Part shown: positions 35,501 to 38,010 of the stretch, in pieces
Layout of the letters: every line of letters begins with the position of its first letter
How positions within the stretch are numbered: the stretch's first letter is position 1
Origin: Solen grandis
Lineage: Eukaryota > Mollusca > Bivalvia > Adapedonta > Solenidae
Assembly (NCBI GenBank): GCA_021229015.1
Contig: CM037778.1
Coordinates: forward strand, 19,165,214 to 19,229,213
DNA length: 64,000 nt
Reading direction: 5' to 3'
Made by a program: the position numbers and the translations under genes
Notes under the pieces: model-generated
Seen by the model: the letters and a program-made list of their open reading frames with translations, nothing else
The model's database searches: none
Told to the model about the DNA's origin: nothing

Positions 35501-37180
35501 ACCCAAATGTATAATTTCTAAACATTTTTTATTCTTAAAAAGTTACCAACTGATGTCAGCTAAGTCATGCTCTTGAATATTTTGTAAAACAGGGTTTGTG
35601 AAATGCTATCTACTGAATTTAAGCATAACATAGCGCTAAGTATTGTTCAAGCAAGACCACTTACACAAATTTCTCAGAAATATTTGTTACTCATAGATAT
35701 ATATGGAATTTCCATTTCAAGCTCAACAAGGTGATGCAGAAGCTTTCAGTTACCAAACCTCTGATCCTGGTGGTAGAAACTTCCAACAATACCGTGGCAT
35801 ATGCGGCGCTTCCACAGGTAACCATGGCAACAGTGCTTTAATATCGGTTTAAAACACCCCTTGGGCCCATTTCTGTAGACTGACTGCAGAAAGAAATATG
35901 AAAGAACATAAATTCACAGAAGTAAAATAGTATTTTTCCTGTTATTTTTCCTTCAGAAAAAGTGTTGAGTTTATATACGGTAATGCAATAAAATGGATCA
36001 CATTCTATTTGTTGAATTATCCAAATCAGAAATTGATTGACACAATTTAGCATAATGTTCTTATGACTAAGTTCAAAGTAATTCTTACAAATTTTTAGTG
36101 TGAACCCATCTTTACTTAATGAAGTGGGGGTCTGTACTGGAAGCTCAAATGACCTCTCCTGTTGTTTCATAATGCATCCCATACTATTATTTAATCATTC
36201 TTTCCTTCCATGTTACTAACAGGGGTAGTACTTATTATTTTGGATGATAATTCTGTTGTTGTATATGGTCTTTTTTTATATTTACTGCATTGTAGTGGAT
36301 ACAGAGTAACTGTATTTCACAGCTATGCTGCTCATTTGTTTTTTTGGCCTTCTAACATGAGTTTGTACTGCTGTATTATTACGCAAAATAGTGCACTTTT
36401 TGATTGGTTCCATTGTATATATATCATCTTTACTTGACTGATAATGTAGAGTTTAGTGATGTCCTACACATCCAATCTGTTATTGCTTTTGATAGGATGA
36501 TTTTTGTATCACCTGCTATAAGCAGACATATAGGGATCACTTTTCCTTCTTCTGTCTGATCTTCTGTCCATCATCTGTCTGTCCGTCACACTTCAGCAGG
36601 TGTTCCAGAAAACACTCTTGTTTCAATTATAACTCAGTCAGTATATATCATTTGTTGACAAAAACAATATTTAGCATATAGATACATACCATGTGACTTC
36701 ACCTAAAAACAAGCTGAAAGAATCCTCAAAGCAGTAGAATATATCAGTCCTGCAATACTTTGATTTTAGTAATGAAAATGAGAGATTTGCAAATTCAGAA
36801 CCTGATACAGTTTAATTCACTATATTTCTTTTAAATGAACAAATGTATGACAACACCCCCCATCCCGTCACAGATGTGGGAGCTATATTGAAATCACAAG
36901 CATACTATCCACTCACATCATGTGACATCCTATATTGACATTACATGGACATTTTTTTATTGTTTGATTACAGGAATTGAAGGACCAAAGGAAAGAGATT
37001 GTTGAACAGTTTATAAAGACCACAAGTGCAACCATAACTAAAGAGGAGGCCAAATATGTGTTGGTGACATCTCGTGGCCGCCATGTTGAAAAGTTCTTGT
37101 CTGTTGCCATGGAAACACTGACAGTGTTCCAACAGTCAGGGCAGCTTGATGTGAAATGTGCAGGGAACCGACCATCTTGA
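1821..37180 (+). CDS. AARS2: Alanyl-tRNA synthetase, mitochondrial type (AARS2); 3' 18 exons, 5' end outside window
   Basis: AARS2 charges mitochondrial tRNA-Ala with alanine and carries an editing domain that clears mis-charged Ser/Gly. Eighteen exons (1821-1965, 4778-4923, 7118-7226, 9015-9053, 12318-12429, 12888-13021, 13663-13798, 16995-17158, 17965-18081, 23660-23800, 26556-26696, 27588-27670, 29081-29189, 30612-30725, 33728-33847, 34428-34499, 35722-35817, 36974-37180) join in phase to about 727 residues. Landmarks in order are motif 3 (DTGMGLER), [22 protein letters not shown], a TDDSAKYDY segment, [31 protein letters not shown] and a helical C-Ala-like tail. The stretch VCISDG and [10 protein letters not shown] fit the mitochondrial paralogue better than the cytosolic one, which has VALADG at the first position. 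Exons for motifs 1 and 2 and the targeting peptide are upstream of the window. No frameshift or in-frame stop was found. Assignment to AlaRS is firm; mitochondrial type is likely. Confidence 0.93.
2011..2490. mobile_element. Non-autonomous element with GTGTCGCC/GGCAACAC ends, copy 1
   Basis: It starts GTGTCGCCAGACACATAGGG and ends GGCAACACAAGTGTTCCAAG. The first and last eight bases form an imperfect inverted repeat. The same two ends bound a longer copy at 31213-32615. It begins 46 bp after the AARS2 motif-3 exon. Confidence 0.55.
2935..3060 (+). mobile_element. SINE family B fragment (body)
   Basis: The stretch holds AAAAAATGGCACT, CAGAATAATGTGACTGGGTG and TCATGCAACTTGTCT, matching the body of the better preserved copies at 8318-8590 and 40100-40325. 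The head and tail are missing or too decayed to see. Confidence 0.45.
3518..3703. mobile_element. MITE with TTAA-flanked TIRs (TTAAGGTAATCCATC), copy 1
   Basis: Left end TTAAGGTAATCCATC and right end GATGGATTACCTTAA are inverted repeats of about 15 bp. The 186-bp interior matches, in reverse orientation, the interior of 25138-25325, including ATGCAAG.CTATA, GACTTGGAG and CAGTGCAG blocks. TTAA at both ends suggests a piggyBac-type target site; this is inference. Confidence 0.7.
4134..4158 (+). repeat. Poly(A) tract
   Basis: A run of about 25 nearly pure A follows AGAAATAAAA. It may be an old retroposon tail; no head is recognisable upstream. Confidence 0.6.
4350..4737. mobile_element. Mariner/Tc1-like MITE with tandemly repeated left terminus
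   Basis: The right end, read on the minus strand, is TACGAGGGGTGTTTTAAAAG. The left side carries about four direct units of roughly 58 bp, each with (G)GGGTGTTT.TGAAGTTCTT and ACTTTCAT.TT.AACTTTGAT. The ends are therefore inverted relative to each other, and TA borders are present. GAGG(G/T)GTGTTC-type termini are common in mariner-like elements. Class is inference; the repeat structure is seen directly. Confidence 0.6.
4778..4923 (+). CDS. AARS2: AARS2 exon b: end of aminoacylation domain
   Basis: It encodes [10 protein letters not shown], then [20 protein letters not shown] and [12 protein letters not shown]. The TAYRxVADHxRxxxVxxxDG block is a signature of the AlaRS catalytic domain; VCISDG is the mitochondrial form. 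The acceptor is CATACAG|A and the donor is GA|GTATGT, leaving two bases that pair with the next exon to make GAA. Confidence 0.93.
5181..6183. mobile_element. 1003-bp element with perfect 17-bp TIRs (CAGGGTTCATTCTAGAA), hAT-like
   Basis: CAGGGTTCATTCTAGAA at 5181-5197 is an exact inverted repeat of TTCTAGAATGAACCCTG at 6167-6183. CAGGG-type ends are usual for hAT elements. The interior has no ORF resembling a transposase (longest frames are 60-78 codons and featureless), so it is non-autonomous. An exact 8-bp target duplication could not be seen. Perfect TIRs imply a fairly recent insertion into this AARS2 intron. Confidence 0.7.
6463..6674. mobile_element. Palindromic TTAA MITE, copy 1
   Basis: TTAACCTTTTACCTGCTG at the left and CAGTAGGGTAAGGGTTAA at the right are inverted repeats flanked by TTAA. 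The centre (about 6584-6617) is a strong hairpin: GGCCAGCCTGCACA then TGTGCAGGCTGGCC. Outside it, CAGTAAAGA pairs with TCTTTACTG. Relatives lie at 6831-7044 and 47165-47395. Confidence 0.65.
6831..7044. mobile_element. TTAA MITE of the same superfamily, copy 2
   Basis: It starts TTAACCTTTAGG and ends GGTGAGGGTAAAA. The interior GACCATTGCAGACCAAGAT, CTGCACATCTGTGC, TGATCATGGTCTGC and AATGGTACTGTCCAAAATGA recurs at 47165-47395. It stops about 70 bp before the next AARS2 exon. Confidence 0.55.
7118..7226 (+). CDS. AARS2: AARS2 exon c: linker after catalytic domain
   Basis: It encodes [20 protein letters not shown] followed by [17 protein letters not shown]. In the family this position carries VLRRILRRAVR, and here only part of the arginine cluster remains (LRTVIYRAL). 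The acceptor is TTTTTATTTTAG and the donor is CTG|GTAAGT, in phase with both neighbours. Confidence 0.9.
7290..7560 (+). repeat. Dispersed repeat, copy 1 (paired with 32660-33000)
   Basis: Both copies contain two tandem versions of CATTGG(A/T)TTGCTTCAAT, TTTGGACAGTTGCTTAA, TTATGCAGT.GAC and GACAGGTTTACCTTTTGGTT in the same order. The class is unknown; the internal unit is about 150 bp. Confidence 0.6.
8318..8590 (+). mobile_element. tRNA-derived SINE, family B, near-complete copy
   Basis: The tRNA-like head has box A (TGGTGATCGAGTGTTAGCC) and box B (GGGTTTGATTCCC). The body has ATACCAAAGTTGTAAAAA, TGGTACTAGTTTAGCTCCCT, AGTAGTTCCAGGACTGGT, AGGATAATGTGACTAGGTGT and GGTATCATGCCACATGTCTA. The tail is truncated or diverged compared with 40100-40325. 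Confidence 0.7.
8765..8990 (+). repeat. Small tandem repeat, three degenerate units
   Basis: The block GAATCCAGTCATTGGCCTTT followed by G.T.ACAGGTTG occurs at about 8779, 8869 and 8930, with parts of the AGAGGTGATT.TAA interior repeated. Each unit contains an ACAGGTTG acceptor-like sequence, but none leads into an open coding stretch. Confidence 0.55.
9015..9053 (+). CDS. AARS2: AARS2 exon d: 39-nt microexon GDAYPEL
   Basis: Thirteen codons encode [20 protein letters not shown] is highly conserved in AlaRS, directly after the VVxxLGD block, so the tiny exon is certain despite its size. The acceptor is TTTGTTTTAAG and the donor is AAG|GTAATT. Both sides are phase 0, so skipping it would delete 13 residues without a frameshift. 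Confidence 0.9.
9089..9265 (+). mobile_element. tRNA-derived SINE, family C, copy 1 (5' part)
   Basis: The head has box A-like GGCCAAGCTGATAAAG and box B GGTTTGAATCC. The body has TTTTCATGTGAGGAAGCCTT, CAAGCTGGCTTG, GGTCAGTGTTTCTACCTGGG and TGCCTATGT. It begins 36 bp after the microexon donor. The 3' tail is missing. Confidence 0.65.
9329..9546. mobile_element. MITE with 21-bp TIRs (AAATCATTAATTTTCGT)
   Basis: TGCAAAATCATTAATTTTCG at the left matches, inverted, CGAAAATTAATGATTTCACA at the right with two mismatches. The 218-bp AT-rich interior includes GGGGATTAATATTCGCAGG. Relatives with the same ATTAATTTTCG/ATTAATATT(C/T)G motifs lie at 15832-16035 and 17173-17375. Confidence 0.65.
9547..10559. 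other. Intron stretch without recognisable features
   Basis: This is AT-rich AARS2 intron sequence with A- and T-runs. The block around 9760-9870 repeats GGTTAAC/GGTTAT motifs weakly. No coding signal, RNA gene or transposon terminus was found on either strand. Confidence 0.5.
10558..11035 (+). repeat. Minisatellite, four units of about 112 bp
   Basis: Each unit contains GTATTGACTTACACGTCTAC, CTCTCTGACACATTCGTTAT, TCTATGTTCATCATCT, TTCAATACACTACAAATTTG and GTCCCCCACTTGTGTGTCC. Units differ by a few substitutions and small indels. The array gives rise to open frames with repeated peptides, which are artefacts. Confidence 0.9.
11045..11915. other. Intron stretch without recognisable features
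   Basis: This AARS2 intron segment has no ORF, tRNA-like head or terminal repeat that I can identify. Several CATGAGACTC/TCATGCAGC direct motifs near 11550-11650 are too short to define an element. Confidence 0.45.
11920..12317 (+). repeat. Degenerate short tandem repeat of AATTACA(G/A)GT type running into a splice acceptor
   Basis: The motif (A/T)TAATTACA.GT with nearby ACACAT recurs about ten times (for example near 11929, 12015, 12125, 12170 and 12248). The last one is the real acceptor of the next AARS2 exon, ATAAATTACAG|GTG at 12308-12320. Units are irregular. Confidence 0.5.
12318..12429 (+). CDS. AARS2: AARS2 exon e
   Basis: It encodes [20 protein letters not shown] and [17 protein letters not shown], matching the AlaRS helical segment that follows GDAYPEL (family pattern: E.xxFxxxLxxGxxIxxxxL). 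The donor is ACAG|GTAGAA. One base carries over into the next exon to form GGA. Confidence 0.85.
12888..13021 (+). CDS. AARS2: AARS2 exon f
   Basis: It encodes [20 protein letters not shown] and [20 protein letters not shown], then AQQHH. The [17 protein letters not shown] pattern corresponds to the family's G(F/L)PxDLxxxxxxExGL region. The acceptor is CTCCACCCTAACAG and the donor is CAT|GTGAGT. Confidence 0.88.
13663..13798 (+). CDS. AARS2: AARS2 exon g: TDDSxKY segment
   Basis: It encodes a poorly conserved start and then [20 protein letters not shown] followed by KY. V.xTDDSxKYxY is a family signature just before the editing domain. The acceptor is TTCATCAACAG. The donor TACA|GTAAGT sits at the edge of the long minisatellite and resembles its repeat unit. 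Confidence 0.9.
13799..15075 (+). repeat. Minisatellite of about 31-bp units (ATACAGTGCATTTCCATTAT), roughly 40 copies
   Basis: The unit reads roughly ACAAAATACAGTGCATTTCC plus ATTATGTCAT. Units are divergent at the left (ATACAGTGCAGCTCCATTAT) and homogeneous from about 14200. The array starts directly at the donor of the preceding AARS2 exon. Long open frames on both strands here encode only repeated peptides and are not genes. A lone similar motif (CTGCAGCTCCATTATAACAC) sits upstream near 13124. Confidence 0.95.
15076..15831. other. Intron stretch without recognisable features
   Basis: This AT-rich AARS2 intron segment carries no tRNA-like head, TIR or coding signal that I can support. Confidence 0.45.
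15832..16035. mobile_element. Degraded MITE related to 9329-9546
   Basis: It contains GAGGTATTAATTTTTGCTGA, CATGAATATTAATCC, TAAATCCACAAAATAAACC and GCCCATGAAATTTATTGATTT in an arrangement like the 9329-9546 element. The ends are too decayed to fix exactly. Confidence 0.4.
16036..16703. other. Intron stretch without recognisable features
   Basis: AT-rich AARS2 intron with T-runs. No coding, RNA or repeat structure was recognised. Confidence 0.45.
16704..16815. repeat. Short element related to the GTGTCACC...GGTGAC family
   Basis: GCCATGGTGATACATAGGGA, TCACC, a (TCTG)n run at about 16740-16760, TCACACTTTTTGCATTATGC and TTCACCTGGTGACCC follow the layout of 33881-34001 and 36505-36605. Confidence 0.5.
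16995..17158 (+). CDS. AARS2: AARS2 exon h: start of editing-side beta-barrel (FYAEKGGQ)
   Basis: It encodes [40 protein letters not shown] and [15 protein letters not shown]. The FYAExGGQxxDxG block is diagnostic for AlaRS and AlaX editing proteins. The first two bases complete a codon from exon g. The donor is GAG|GTGAGG. Confidence 0.93.
17173..17375. mobile_element. Degraded MITE related to 9329-9546
   Basis: It begins TACTGTAAAATTATTATATT and contains GTGGGCATTAATATTTGTGG, ACAATAATCATTAATTTTAT and GGGGGATTAATTTTCATGGA, all motifs of the ATTAATTTTCGT family. It lies 14 bp past the exon h donor. Confidence 0.45.
17421..17470. repeat. 50-bp inverted repeat (hairpin)
   Basis: TACTAATTAATGGTCTC at 17421-17437 pairs with GAGACCATCAATTAGTA at 17454-17470, with one mismatch in 17 and a 16-base loop. 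It immediately precedes a short ATG frame at 17493. Confidence 0.7.
17493..17612 (+). pseudogene. 39-codon ORF beginning MAASRFAE; possible relic of a Crypton-like element
   Basis: The ATG frame reads [20 protein letters not shown] and [19 protein letters not shown], then stops. MAxSRFxxxxxxDI-type starts are frequent in Crypton/tyrosine-recombinase-derived ORFs of aquatic invertebrates, but the match covers too few residues to be sure. It lies inside an AARS2 intron, close to a hairpin. It could equally be a chance frame. Confidence 0.2.
17965..18081 (+). CDS. AARS2: AARS2 exon i
   Basis: It encodes [20 protein letters not shown] and [19 protein letters not shown]. The pattern GYVxHxGxxxxGxxxxGxxVxxxI corresponds to the family segment just before the HxxxH editing motif. 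The acceptor is GTGTATTTCAG and the donor is ACA|GTATGT. Confidence 0.9.
18190..18320. mobile_element. tRNA-like SINE fragments in mixed orientation
   Basis: GGGGCTCAAACCCACAACAT at the left reads as a minus-strand box B and head, like 43165-43232. The following TACTGGTTCAACCCAGG resembles the plus-strand body of family A. The junction suggests two fragments or an inverted rearrangement. Confidence 0.4.
18475..18498. repeat. Poly(T) tract
   Basis: A run of about 24 T in an AARS2 intron. Confidence 0.7.
19011..20718. mobile_element. AGCTCACCTGAG element with about 320-bp internal tandem units
   Basis: The left end AGCTCACCTGAGCACAAAGT and right end CTCAGGTGAGCGATTTAGGG are inverted repeats of about 11 bp. 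The interior has about four units of roughly 319 bp plus a short 63-bp partial unit. Each unit has CCTCTGAAACC.CTGGACAG, AACTCTGGTTGCCATGGCAA, AACTACTGGCCAGATTTTAA, TGTTCCTTGGG and AACATGGCCGCCA.GGGCGG. Each also bears the palindrome GTTGCCATGGCAAC. I recognise this as an abundant bivalve element; it encodes no protein I can support. Confidence 0.85.
20719..21039. other. Intron stretch without recognisable features
   Basis: AARS2 intron sequence with a weak TGTTGTTA.CTAT repeat that also occurs at 18870-18990 on the other side of the TE array. This suggests the array was inserted into a short degenerate repeat. Confidence 0.4.
21040..21235. repeat. Dispersed repeat copy (paired with 470-680)
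   Basis: It shares ordered blocks TTTTTCCTGATATGGGTCA, TATGTAAATAAGG, GTTTGAAATATTAAGGGGTC and AAAATGTCAAC with the copy near the window start. Confidence 0.45.
22064..22368 (+). mobile_element. tRNA-derived SINE, family B, copy with head and tail
   Basis: The head has box A (TGGTGGCCAGGTAGTAAGAG) and box B (GGGTTCAATCCC). The body has ACATACCAAAGTCATTAAAA, GTAGTTCCAGAACTGGTTAG and TGATAATGTGACATTCCACT. The decayed tail reads AATACTGTCACTGGCATGTT followed by AAATTCAAACAAAC. Confidence 0.65.
22425..22500 (+). mobile_element. SINE family C fragment
   Basis: GTGAGGGAAGCTTCCCAGTT, GGCATGCTGTAGGTCAATGG and TTCTACC match the family C body. It is followed by an A-run at 22497-22511. Confidence 0.5.
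22515..23120. repeat. Degenerate repeat region with recurrent ATGACGTCA
   Basis: ATTTCTTTCGCTCTAGTATC at 22527 recurs as GATTTCTCTCACTCTGGCAT near 22960. TATGACGTCA occurs at 22931 and 23084, and a variant AATGACGTCAAATGACATCA lies near 22605. Units are diverged, and no clear ends are visible. Confidence 0.35.
23384..23425 (+). repeat. 27-bp direct duplication
   Basis: TTTCTTGCAATGATACTCAA plus GCAGAAA occurs as an immediate direct repeat. Confidence 0.6.
23660..23800 (+). CDS. AARS2: AARS2 exon j: HxxxH editing motif
   Basis: It encodes [40 protein letters not shown] and TFDFSCV. HTATH supplies two of the zinc/editing ligands of the AlaRS editing domain, and QRGSLVxPExLxFDF is a family signature. 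The acceptor is TCTTGTTACAG. The donor GTG|GTTGGT is weak, but it is the only one that keeps phase with the next exon. Confidence 0.93.
24100..24230 (+). repeat. Dispersed repeat copy (paired with 61615-61730)
   Basis: GCATTGA, CTGAATGCGG, TATAGTGCGATGAAAATGGC and ATGCAAATCAACGATGCCTG correspond to similar blocks at 61640-61725. Class is unknown. Confidence 0.4.
24286..24372 (+). mobile_element. SINE family B fragment
   Basis: TTTAGCATATAAGGGAAGCT, CTAGAGCTGGTTGGCTGGG and GGTATCATACCGCTTGTCTA match the family B body. Confidence 0.5.
25085..25136. repeat. Fragment of a repeat shared with 30265-30430
   Basis: TATGAGCAAACAGAGGAGAC and TATGAAGTAAAGGGTTAA read, inverted, like the ends of 30265-30430 (ACCCTTTACTTCATATAGAC and GGGTCTCTGCTATTTGCTCA). 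Confidence 0.45.
25138..25325. mobile_element. MITE with TTAA-flanked TIRs, copy 2 (opposite orientation to 3518-3703)
   Basis: Ends are TTAAGGTAATCCATC and GATGGATTACCTTAA. The reverse complement of the interior matches copy 1, including GTGCAGATGCAAGCATCCA, TTGACTTGGAGTACTGTGAC and TATAAAGGCTTGCAT. Confidence 0.7.
25326..26285. other. Intron stretch, mostly featureless
   Basis: AARS2 intron. A CTTGACCTTCAGATGACCTT block at about 25715-25885 with TCTGTCTGTTTGTCACA looks like a decayed dispersed repeat. Nothing coding was found. Confidence 0.45.
26556..26696 (+). CDS. AARS2: AARS2 exon k
   Basis: It encodes [40 protein letters not shown] and VVYLHDV. It follows the FDF of exon j as in the family, where a helix of the VExxVNxxI type follows. 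The acceptor is ACATTTTATCCAG and the donor is GTG|GTAATT, phase 0 on both sides. Confidence 0.9.
27588..27670 (+). CDS. AARS2: AARS2 exon l: [10 protein letters not shown] to CGG
   Basis: It encodes [20 protein letters not shown] and SAEFCGG. The YPxxVRVVS and SxEFCGGTH signatures identify the editing domain's second zinc site. The residue after CGG is completed by two bases here (AC) and one in the next exon, so CGGTH is split by an intron. Donor GGCAC|GTGAGT. Confidence 0.93.
27952..28470 (+). repeat. Minisatellite, 21 units of 25 bp (or 22 bp) GTTAGACCCTTGCTTCACCC
   Basis: I count 21 copies of TAGACCCTTGCTTCACCC(ATGTTGT). Some units lack TGT, giving a 22-bp higher-order variant, and a few have GCT or CTT instead of GTT. 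Identity is very high, so expansion is recent. It lies in the intron that splits CGGTH. Confidence 0.95.
28485..28605. repeat. Dispersed repeat family with GTCCCAT motif, copy 2
   Basis: CTGTTCCGTCCCATCCTTCA, CTCATATTATATCAAGACA, TAGTCACCTATAGTGATAG and TTCTAG match the copies at 34240-34345 and 37655-37760. Confidence 0.5.
28725..28975 (-). mobile_element. tRNA-derived SINE, family C, full copy on minus strand
   Basis: Read on the minus strand: head GGCCCTCCATGGCCGAGAGG with box B GGGTTCGAAACCC, then TTTTCATGTGAGGAAGCCTT, CAGTAGGTCAGTGATTCTAC, GGGGTCTTCCTCCACCTGTA and the tail GACTGAAATACTGTCGAAGC followed by GACAGTAAACTCAAATA. It ends about 105 bp before the AARS2 exon at 29081 and is nearly complete. 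Confidence 0.85.
29081..29189 (+). CDS. AARS2: AARS2 exon m: end of CGGTH
   Basis: After completing Thr it encodes [20 protein letters not shown] and [20 protein letters not shown]-x-x-x-T-xxxGxFxIxxExxxxxGxxRIxAxTG is the family pattern. The [14 protein letters not shown] part keeps it, with K in place of the usual R. The acceptor is TACCTGTTGCAG and the donor is AGG|GTAAGT. Same-orientation SINE copies flank it. Confidence 0.93.
29300..29540 (-). mobile_element. tRNA-derived SINE, family C, second minus-strand copy
   Basis: It is close in sequence to 28725-28975: tail complement TTTACTGTCGCTTCGACAGT, body CACTGACCTACCGCAAGCC, and head complement GGTTTCGAACCCAC then AAAGTCAGCGACTTTACCCT. 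It lacks a few bases (GGAAGGC) present in the other copy. Confidence 0.82.
30055..30205 (+). mobile_element. tRNA-derived SINE, family A, diverged copy
   Basis: GGGCCTTCCCAGCCATAACG, TACTGGGCCCAACCCAG and GAAAGAATTAGATTGATGTA follow the family A body; the head is decayed. Confidence 0.5.
30265..30430. repeat. Repeat with three 28-bp internal units (TAGGAGCTGTCTGATCAGGG)
   Basis: TAGGAGCTGTCTG(A/G)T(C/G)AGGG occurs three times in a row at 30330-30402. The outer parts match the fragment at 25085-25136 inverted. Confidence 0.6.
30612..30725 (+). CDS. AARS2: AARS2 exon n: start of helical linker
   Basis: It encodes [20 protein letters not shown] and [18 protein letters not shown], a charged amphipathic helix as expected after the editing domain, where the linker to C-Ala begins. 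Acceptor TCTGTTGTAG, donor AGA|GTAAGT, phase 0 on both sides. Confidence 0.88.
31213..32615. mobile_element. Non-autonomous element with GTGTCGCC/GGCGACAC ends, internally amplified copy
   Basis: Ends are GTGTCGCC at 31213 and GGCGACAC at 32608-32615, an exact inverted repeat. The start has GGCAGACACATAGGGATCAC and a (GTC)n-rich stretch. The interior has about seven diverging units of roughly 120-155 bp, each with GCATAACTC.AAAAGTATTT, TGAAACTT and AAGAATGATAACTCTG. An (AT)n(GT)n tract lies near the right side. Short relatives are at 2011-2490, 16704, 33881 and 36505. Confidence 0.7.
32455..32505. repeat. Compound microsatellite A(n)(AT)n(GT)n
   Basis: A run of A is followed by about ten AT and about nine GT dinucleotides. 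Confidence 0.9.
32660..33000 (+). repeat. Dispersed repeat, copy 2 (paired with 7290-7560)
   Basis: Same ordered blocks as copy 1, including TTTTTGGACAGTTGCTTAAC, GACAGGTTTACCTTTTGGTT and GGATTGCTTCAATATTTGG. It abuts the right end of the 31213-32615 element. Confidence 0.6.
33270..33400 (+). mobile_element. SINE family C fragment
   Basis: ATGAGGAAACCTTCCATTT and CAGGGTCTTCCTCTACCTGT followed by AATTGGC match the family C body in order. Confidence 0.4.
33515..33615 (+). repeat. Tandem repeat of 23 bp, four units
   Basis: CTGTATGGTGTATGTCACTA plus AGA repeats four times, about 110 bp before an AARS2 acceptor. Confidence 0.85.
33728..33847 (+). CDS. AARS2: AARS2 exon o: helical linker
   Basis: It encodes [20 protein letters not shown] and [20 protein letters not shown]. 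The VxxAVxPxxxKxExxxxxxxL pattern of AlaRS linkers is visible. Acceptor TATCCAACCCAG, donor CAG|GTGAGT, phase 0. Confidence 0.88.
33881..34001. mobile_element. 121-bp element with GTGTCACCTG/CAGGTGACAG ends
   Basis: Left GTGTCACCTG and right CAGGTGACAG form an inverted repeat of nine of ten bases. The interior has GAGGTGACATAAAGGGATCA, a TCTGTC-rich stretch and CATCATGCTTCAG. It begins 33 bp after the exon o donor. Confidence 0.6.
34240..34345. repeat. Dispersed repeat family with GTCCCAT motif, copy 3
   Basis: TTTTGCTCCATCCTGTCCAA, CACATTACAATGTAGACCAA, GTGGGATTCAGGC and ATCACCTTCTGTGAAAGTTC match the other copies. Confidence 0.5.
34428..34499 (+). CDS. AARS2: AARS2 exon p
   Basis: It encodes [20 protein letters not shown] and TLLK, corresponding to the strand that opens the C-terminal C-Ala domain (family: xxxFxVxxxxxxxxxKxL). 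Acceptor TTATACACAG, donor AAG|GTATGA, 72 nt, phase 0. Confidence 0.82.
35722..35817 (+). CDS. AARS2: AARS2 exon q: C-Ala core
   Basis: It encodes [20 protein letters not shown] and [12 protein letters not shown]. The pattern Lxxxxxxxxxxxxxxxxx(L)xxxVxCxxxVPQ of C-Ala is kept (VAYAALPQ). The acceptor TTTCCATTTCAAG is acceptable. The donor is CAG|GTAACC, and its GTAACCATGGCAAC is also an X-box-like palindrome. Confidence 0.85.
36505..36605. repeat. Short element of the GTGTCACC...GGTGAC family
   Basis: GTATCACCTGCTATAAGCAG, ACATATAGGGATCACTTTTC, GTCTGTCCGTCACACTTC and AGCAGGTG follow the layout of 33881-34001. Confidence 0.55.
36974..37180 (+). CDS. AARS2: AARS2 last exon: C-Ala end and stop
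   Basis: It encodes [60 protein letters not shown] and KCAGNRPS, then TGA. The piece [20 protein letters not shown] aligns with the family's closing ATGxxxxxLxxALxxAxxF helix, but the glycine-rich loop (GGKGGGK-like) usual before it is absent. The acceptor is TTGATTACAG. Confidence is lower for the divergent N-terminal half of this exon than for the closing helix. Confidence 0.82.
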   Translation, partial: ELKDQRKEIVEQFIKTTSATITKEEAKYVLVTSRGRHVEKFLSVAMETLTVFQQSGQLDVKCAGNRPS

Positions 37181-37654
37181 TATCAGGCACTGTAGATATG
37201 CAATTAAAAAATTCAGGGGATTCCGAGTACATTACGAGTTACAGTAGCAAGCATGAAATTCGTGACTCCAAGTCAAAACCGAGCTCATTTTCAAGTGCGT
37301 CATTTGGAGTCACTGAATGATTACAAGGTGCCTATTGTTGCTGGTTCCTGTATGAAGTGACTTAGATTTACTCGCCCATACATAGAGCGGCTTACTATTT
37401 GTTGCTTGCTTACAAAAAAGAGTAACTCGGACATGAAAGTTAGTGACTCCTCAGTGAGTCACTACTTAGAGTGACTTGTTCTTTTTTTATAACATGTACT
37501 GTATACGTTGGTCAATGTATATGGAGATTGTCTGTTTGTTTCTTTGAGCAAAGAGATTTTTGGCTCACATTTGATATAGAGAAAGGAATAACCTTTGTCA
37601 TTTAGAATGTACCTCAACTCTACTGAAGTAGGGGCTCTAAAGTGGTCGCGCTTT

Positions 37655-37760
37655 TCATTTCCTGTCCCTGTTCCGTCCTATACCCACATTACATACAGAC
37701 AAGGTGGGATGCAGGGGTTTTAATCACCTTTAGTGATAGTTCTAGCTGGAGAAGGCCGTA
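37655..37760. repeat. Dispersed repeat family with GTCCCAT motif, copy 4
   Basis: CCTGTTCCGTCCTATACCCA, CATTACATACAGACAAGGTG, GGATGCAGG and TCACCTTTAGTGATAGTTCT are the best preserved set of the shared blocks. Confidence 0.55.
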
Positions 37761-37861
37761 GAATTTTACAAATTACAGAAAGAAAAACAGTGTGATCATT
37801 TACACGGACATTAGGATATGCTCTCTATTTAATGGACAAGGCATTATGATCCAGTTGAAGT

Positions 37862-38010
37862 GTACACTGACTAAAGATCTGAACGCTGGGGGTTTGAGCC
37901 CCTCTGGAGGGCACAGGCTAAGATAATTTTTCAAAAACTTGACAGGCTCAAAATACTAGTACAACTCAGTCACTGTTAAGAAGGATCTGTTAAAGTTATG
38001 AAAAGTTTTC
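37862..38010 (+). mobile_element. tRNA-headed SINE-like fragment
   Basis: A box B GGGGGTTTGAGCCCCTCTGG lies downstream of a decayed box A (ACTGACTAAAGATCTGAACG). The body (AGATAATTTTTCAAAAACTT) does not match families A to D clearly. Confidence 0.4.

Noticed and set aside
1821..37180. Cytosolic AARS1
   Set aside because: Signature positions ([16 protein letters not shown], the missing GGKGGG loop) fit the mitochondrial paralogue better. The N-terminal region outside the window would confirm it.
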